Of a stretch of DNA of 64,000 bases, positions 59,390 through 64,000 are shown piece by piece. The stretch is from NCBI GenBank assembly GCA_965153355.1, contig OZ231126.1:109306001-109370000 (forward strand), in the 5' to 3' direction. The number at the start of each line of letters is the position of its first letter. The stretch's first letter is position 1. The translations under genes and the position numbers were made by a program. The DNA comes from Flaccisagitta enflata. Lineage: Eukaryota > Chaetognatha > Sagittoidea > Aphragmophora. The notes beneath the pieces are model-generated. The model was not told the origin of the DNA. It did no database searches and saw only the letters and a program-made list of their open reading frames with translations.

Positions 59390-60700
59390 CAGAGGAGAAT
59401 GTCATATCTTACACTCACTTTTTATCAAAACTTGCCGAAATTTTGAAATCTTCAAAAAATCATAATTCCTGTCACAGTAAGAGTAAAACTTTGGGATAGA
59501 GCTCATTCGACGCGTATTGCTTAGTAGTTTTTCTGTAAAAAATTTTAGCTCAATCAGCCACGTGGTTGTAGAGAAATTCGAATTTATTTTCAAAAAAGGC
59601 AACTTAATTTTACTCTCTTTTTTTCTGACATGGTTTATAGTAACTCCGTATATCCACGTGTACGCAAGATATGGGTCCCATGGCTAAGATAGATCAAAAG
59701 TATGACGCACTGGGGTCTAGAAGCCGCGTGGCGAGCCGAGGCGACCCCCAAATTATCGCTCTACAACTTATTATTCACCTTCAGGTCCAATTCGCTAAAA
59801 AATAGAACTCGCGAAATTTGTAAATATCTATAAAATCATAATTCCTGTTCTTATGGGAGTAAAACTTTGGGATAGGGCTCATTCGACGCATATTTTTTAG
59901 TAGTTTCTCTGATAACAAGGCCAACACCTATAAGTCGCGTGCGAGACTTACTGACAAAGAATGACTTAGAATGACTTAGAATGACTTTCAATGACTTAGA
60001 ATGACCTAAAATGACCAAAATTGACTTAAAATGACTAAAAAACCTAATGACCAAAAATGACTTAAAATAACTTAAAATGACTTTAAATGACTTAAAATGA
60101 CTTAGAATGACCCAAAATGACTTAGAATAACTATAAATGACTTAAAATGACGTAAAATGACCTAAGAGTTGACGTTATAGTACCAAAAAGTAAAGTGTGA
60201 CGGACGGACGGACCGATGGACCAACGGACCGACAAAGCGGGGTGTAGAGTCGCGTGCACGCGACTAAAAATATCCGCTCCATCGGTCAAGCGGTTGCCGA
60301 GAAAATTGAATTTCTTTTTCAGAATTATTTCTCATTTTTATGTTTTAAAACTCAAAGTACGCTCGTGTATGCATGATGTTGCTCCCATGGCCAAGGTAGA
60401 TCCAAAGTGATACATTGGGGTGTAAAGGCCGCGTGGCGAGCTGAGGCGACCCACAACTGACCGCTCAACAACTTATCATTCACCATCAGGTCAAAATCGC
60501 TATGAAACTGAACACACAGAATTCATCAATCTTCATAAAATCTCAATTTCTGTTTTAATTAGTCGTAAAGAAATTAAGATGAGGCTTATTCAACGCGTAG
60601 TTTTAAGTAGTTGTTCTGTACAAAATTTCAACTCAATCGGTCAAGGGGTTGTCAAGAAAATTGAATTTCTTTTCCAAAGGCCTTAAAGGCCTTAAAATCA
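59390..60700. repeat. ~430-bp diverged tandem repeat, three copies
   Basis: TAAAACTTTGGGATAGGGCT, CATTCGACGCGTA, AATCATAATTCCTGT and CAACTTATTATTCACC-type blocks recur in order at about 59460, 59830 and 60550. The middle copy is split by a GTCCGTCC-family element. Confidence 0.65.
59917..60269 (-). mobile_element. GTCCGTCC/AGTCGCG repeat family copy with TGACTTA-repeat interior
   Basis: Left end ACAAGGCCAACACCTATAAG, interior of AATGACTTAAAATGACTT units, GACGGACGGACCGATGG, and right end GAGTCGCGTGCACGCGACTA with AAAA. Flanked by TA on both sides inside a tandem-repeat unit. Confidence 0.85.
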
Positions 60701-60703
60701 GAA

Positions 60704-61018
60704 TTTTTAGTCTACAACCCGCTTTGTCCGTCGGTCGGTCGGTTGGTTGGCTGGTCACACTTAACTTTTTTTATCAATCTTATTTCTTTGAGTTATTTTT
60801 AGTCATTCTAAGTAATTCTAAGACATTCTAAGTCATTCTAAGTCATTCTAAGTCATTCTAAGTCATTTTAAGTCATTTTTGGTCATTAAGTCATTTCATC
60901 ATTTTAAGTCCTCTTTGGTCATTTTAAGTCATTTTAAATCATTCTTAGGCATTCTAAGTCTTTTTAAGTCATTCAAAGTCAGAAAATCTCGCACGCGACT
61001 TATAGGCATTGGCCTTGT
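60704..61018 (+). mobile_element. GTCCGTCC/AGTCGCG repeat family copy with AAGTCATT-repeat interior
   Basis: TTTTTAGTCTACAACCCGCT, GTCGGTCGGTCGGTTGG, interior AAGTCATTCTAAGTCATTCT, right end CACGCGACTTATAGGCATTG with GCCTTGT. It is the reverse-sense relative of the copy at 59917. Confidence 0.8.
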
Positions 61019-61264
61019 TTTTCTCAATTTCACCATTTACAACTCAATGTACCTACACCTAACATCGGGTCAGTTCCTATTCATGACAACCGCGTTTTTA
61101 ACGAGCCACTTGGTCGCTCACTACATTCGTTCACTCGCACCGCTGACTCTGCTCATTTGCTCTGCAACAAACCACAAATTGCGTGAGAGGTGATGAATAA
61201 AAATTTCAAATTCGGAGGAGCGAGGGAAGGCGGCGACCGTTTGACAAGTAGTTCTCCTTGAAAG

Positions 61265-61510
61265 GTTGTGCTGTTTTTTTTTCAGCCCAGATTTTGGCTT
61301 TAAGATAGGATTTGTGCCTTGAGGTTGGGATTTGGGCCTCAAGACTGGGATTTGGGCCTCAAGGCTGGGATATGGGCCTCGAGGCTGAGATATGAGCCTG
61401 GAGGTGGGGGGGGGACAAAGAAGGAGAAGGAGAAAGAGGAGGAGAAAATCCCCCTGCGTGAAAGAACAGGTCATCGACCCCTTTGGGGCCGCTGCCCAAA
61501 AGGGGTCCGA
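61265..61510 (+). mobile_element. minisatellite-cored element, right half
   Basis: Core units GGGATTTGGGCCTCAAGACT, a G run, a GGAGAAGGAG tract and the right arm GAACAGGTCATCGACCCC with TTTGGGGCCGCTGCCC. No left arm. Confidence 0.75.
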
Positions 61511-61569
61511 CCAACTGACTGACCAACCGATGGACCGACATAGCAGGGTGTAGAGTCGCGTAGCACGCA

Positions 61570-62135
61570 ACGAACTAGTAATCCAAGGATCGCACATGGT
61601 CAGCGGTATCAGATGCCCCGCTGGTAGTGATCCAGTGAAGAGGTGGAATGAGAGCAGGGCCGATGTCTTGTAGAACACAGGGGGTAATTTCGAGATGTCC
61701 GTCCATCCGTCCTGAGGGGGCATATTTCAGCTTTTAGATGGCTGATTTAGGCCACTGGGGGCATATTTGAGGGCTTGAGGGCAGAATCAAGGCTCAAAGC
61801 GCAGATCTAAGGTTTGGAGGGCTGATTTGATGCCCGGAGGGCTGATTGAAGGTCTTGAGGGCAGATTTGAGGTCTGGCGAGTGGAATTGAGGCCCGGGGG
61901 AGTCTAATTTCAAGCCAAGAGGGCTGATTTGAGGCCTTTAGGGCTAAATTGAGGCCTGGGAGGGCTAATTTGAGGCCCAGGAGGGCTAATTTAAGGCCCA
62001 GGAGGGTTAATTTGATGCTCAATGAGGGATGACGGAAAGACGGAAGGATGGATGGACGGACGGACGTCTCAAAATTCCCCCCTGTGTTCTACAGGACATC
62101 GGCCCTTTGGGGCCGCTGCCCAAAAAGTGATGAAA
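61570..62135 (+). mobile_element. minisatellite-cored palindromic element
   Basis: Outer end ACATGGTCAGCGGTATCAGA, left arm GGGCCGATGTCTTGTAGAAC with ACAGGGGG, core of ~20-bp GAGGGCTGATTTGAGGCCTG units from 61715 to 62020, and right arm CCCCCTGTGTTCTACAGGAC with ATCGGCCCTTTGGGGCCGCT. Confidence 0.85.
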
Positions 62136-62875
62136 ACCCCTCAACCATCGGCTTGAAAGATGACCGGATGTGTTGTTATAACTTCTAATAACCTGTCAAC
62201 AAAAAAAATAATGCGTCAAGGACTACAAGCCAGAGCAAATTGATAAACCTTTTAGATAAATTATTGGATGGCGCGAAATGACGCCTTTCATTGGCGCGCC
62301 ACTTCCAGTTATGGTGAAATTGCTGATTTGGAAATAATTCAGACCAAGCGAATAAGAGAAAGCAGTTACCTTTACGATTCCAGGTAGTACAAACCAACAG
62401 TCACTCAGGAAGCCTTGTTTTTAGATGCGTCCATGCATCTCTATAAGAGGCCTTGTCCGTCCGCTAGTCCATCCATTACACACAAGTTGAAAACGATTAA
62501 AATTCAAGGAAATTACCCAAAATGTTAAGTCATTGCATCATTCCAGATAATTGATGCAATATTCCATCATTTTTAACAAGCTAAGCAGCATGTGGGTGCA
62601 TCGTTGTACCCATGGGGTACTGGTTTGGATGCATTCTCCCTAAAGCGATGTCACTTCCAGTTTTAAAACAAACATTTTTTTGCAAAGAAAATTGGCTAAA
62701 ATTTAAGACTGAATGATGTACAAAAGGTTATGTGGGGTAACAGTATTGTCACACACGAGGGGGAAATGGGCGTGTACCCCTCTAAGCGCACACATGTCTG
62801 CATATGTTCATATGTTTACGACCAACAAATTGACAGACTGACAGACAAAGCTTCTCACAGTCGCGAGAATGCGTT

Positions 62876-63035
62876 TTCAGTCGCGGAAAAGCGACTCTAT
62901 AAGAGGCTTTGTCTGTCGGTCGGTTGGTCAGTCGGTCGGTCCGTCCGTCCGTCACGCTCGAGTCGAAAAGTGGGAAAACACGCATTTCCGCCCCTGCCCA
63001 CCCGTCCGCGACTGGTATTGGATATAGCAATGGCA
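62876..63035 (+). mobile_element. GTCCGTCC/AGTCGCG repeat family copy
   Basis: TTTTCAGTCGCGGAAAAGCG, TATAAGAGGCTTTGTCTGTC, GGTCGGTCCGTCCGTCCGTC, CCGCCCCTGCCCACCCGTCC. A short partial copy lies at about 62438-62475. Confidence 0.8.
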
Positions 63036-64000
63036 AAAAAAAAAAAAAAAAAAAACGGACATGGCGGTTATTGATGCCTTTGACCGGCTCAGTCTCAATG
63101 AAAATACAAAAAATCAGTGACCGTTTGAAAGATCTTCAAAAGTACTTCAAATCTAGACCAAGCAGAAAGTTTTAGCTCAAATCGTTTAGAAATGGCAACA
63201 GTTTGAAGTGAGCATCACCATAATCTGTCAATAGAAGGAATTCTGTACTTGTAATTCTGTCTTTAAAACACTTATAAAACATATCTGACAAAAGGAAACT
63301 AAGAAAAATTTAAGAGAAAATGAAAATACAACTCATTGTCTACAAAATGGCGCCAAGCAGACATTTTGGAGTCAATCCGTTTAGAAATGGTAATCAAATA
63401 AAGACATTTAGTCCATGAATTCAAGTTAGAAAAAAACGTCATAACTGGCAGATTTCAATTTGATACTCTTTTTTCAAATTAACATTAATTCTAGAGTTTT
63501 TGAGTTAGAATTTCGTTCAACGACTCAAATCGAAGATTTTTCAAAGCTCTTTAGAATGGTCATAGATTTTATGTATTTTTTCAAAAGCAGCACCAAGTTA
63601 TGATAGATATTAGCAGTGTCCGTTTTTTTTTTTGCCATTGTTATATATCCAGCCTTGTTCATGTTCATAGGAATTAGATTTGAATGGTCAGCGCTCGAGG
63701 CATTATTTGTACAAACTTGTACATTACACACAGTTAGACTCAAACATAACATACACGGTCTTCATAACAAAATATGGTATCAAAATCACAAGCTTCTAGT
63801 CATCGTCTTTTCCCATTTGTGTCAAAACAAACGCCGGAACTCATTTTGTTCGTTCGCTCGCGCTCGCACCGCTCACTCCACTTACTCGCTCTGCAGTGCT
63901 CCACTGTGATACGCTCACTTCTCTATGATCTCTTGCTTGCTTCATTCACAGTATCGTTCATTCACTTCACACACTCCCTTGTGAATGTGTTCATGCTGTA
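63036..64000. other. no gene seen
   Basis: Poly-A run at about 63034-63055, then AT-rich single-copy sequence. A CCAGCCTTGTT end of the GTCCGTCC family may be present at about 63650. No supported frame. Confidence 0.4.

Overview
The window looks like nuclear DNA of an animal, most likely an arthropod and perhaps a decapod crustacean. The grounds are long GA/TC microsatellites, a degenerate GGTTA stretch like the arthropod telomere repeat, a CR1/L2-type LINE, and genes split by GT-AG introns. The host assignment is an inference; no rRNA, tRNA or mitochondrial marker was seen.

Left part (about 0.2-20.3 kb): remains of a Polinton/Maverick, an integrating virus-like DNA element. The minus strand carries an integrase in two frames, an unrecognised protein, a small basic protein and a packaging ATPase without its start. 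The plus strand carries a hexon-like major capsid gene split into at least seven exons, a very basic core-like protein, and a protein-primed family B DNA polymerase broken into three reading frames. Between the two blocks (3.5-12.7 kb) lie tandem repeats, a 210-bp satellite, minisatellites and a long TC array.

Middle part (20.6-41.7 kb): intron-rich minus-strand genes. From 25.3 down to 20.6 kb the exons encode a superfamily 3 (SF3) helicase of the parvovirus/papillomavirus replication type, pointing tail to tail at the polymerase. From 36.9 down to 25.7 kb the exons encode a coiled-coil protein with an acidic middle and C-terminal zinc fingers. A 7.7-kb intron of that gene holds a plus-strand LINE, itself interrupted by a small DNA transposon. 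Then come a small secreted-type membrane protein (38.4-38.8 kb) and a four-exon membrane protein (40.0-41.7 kb). Polymerase, capsid, packaging ATPase, SF3 helicase and two membrane proteins may form one large endogenous virus-like unit, but that is an inference.

A striking pattern is that about half of the roughly 20 introns, including those of the capsid gene, contain a copy or fragment of one repeat family. Its marks are a TTTTTAGTCGCG end, runs of GTCCGTCC/GGTTGGTC and an ACAAGGCC end.

Right part (41.7-64 kb): no convincing gene. It holds a ~310-bp satellite in two arrays that each switch orientation, a 3.6-kb hAT-like element inserted in the satellite, a 552-bp foldback element with TA target duplication, and copies of a second unusual repeat family: a 20-21-bp minisatellite core between inverted arms containing GGGCAGCGGCCCC. 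Many short reading frames here are translations of repeats and are not listed.
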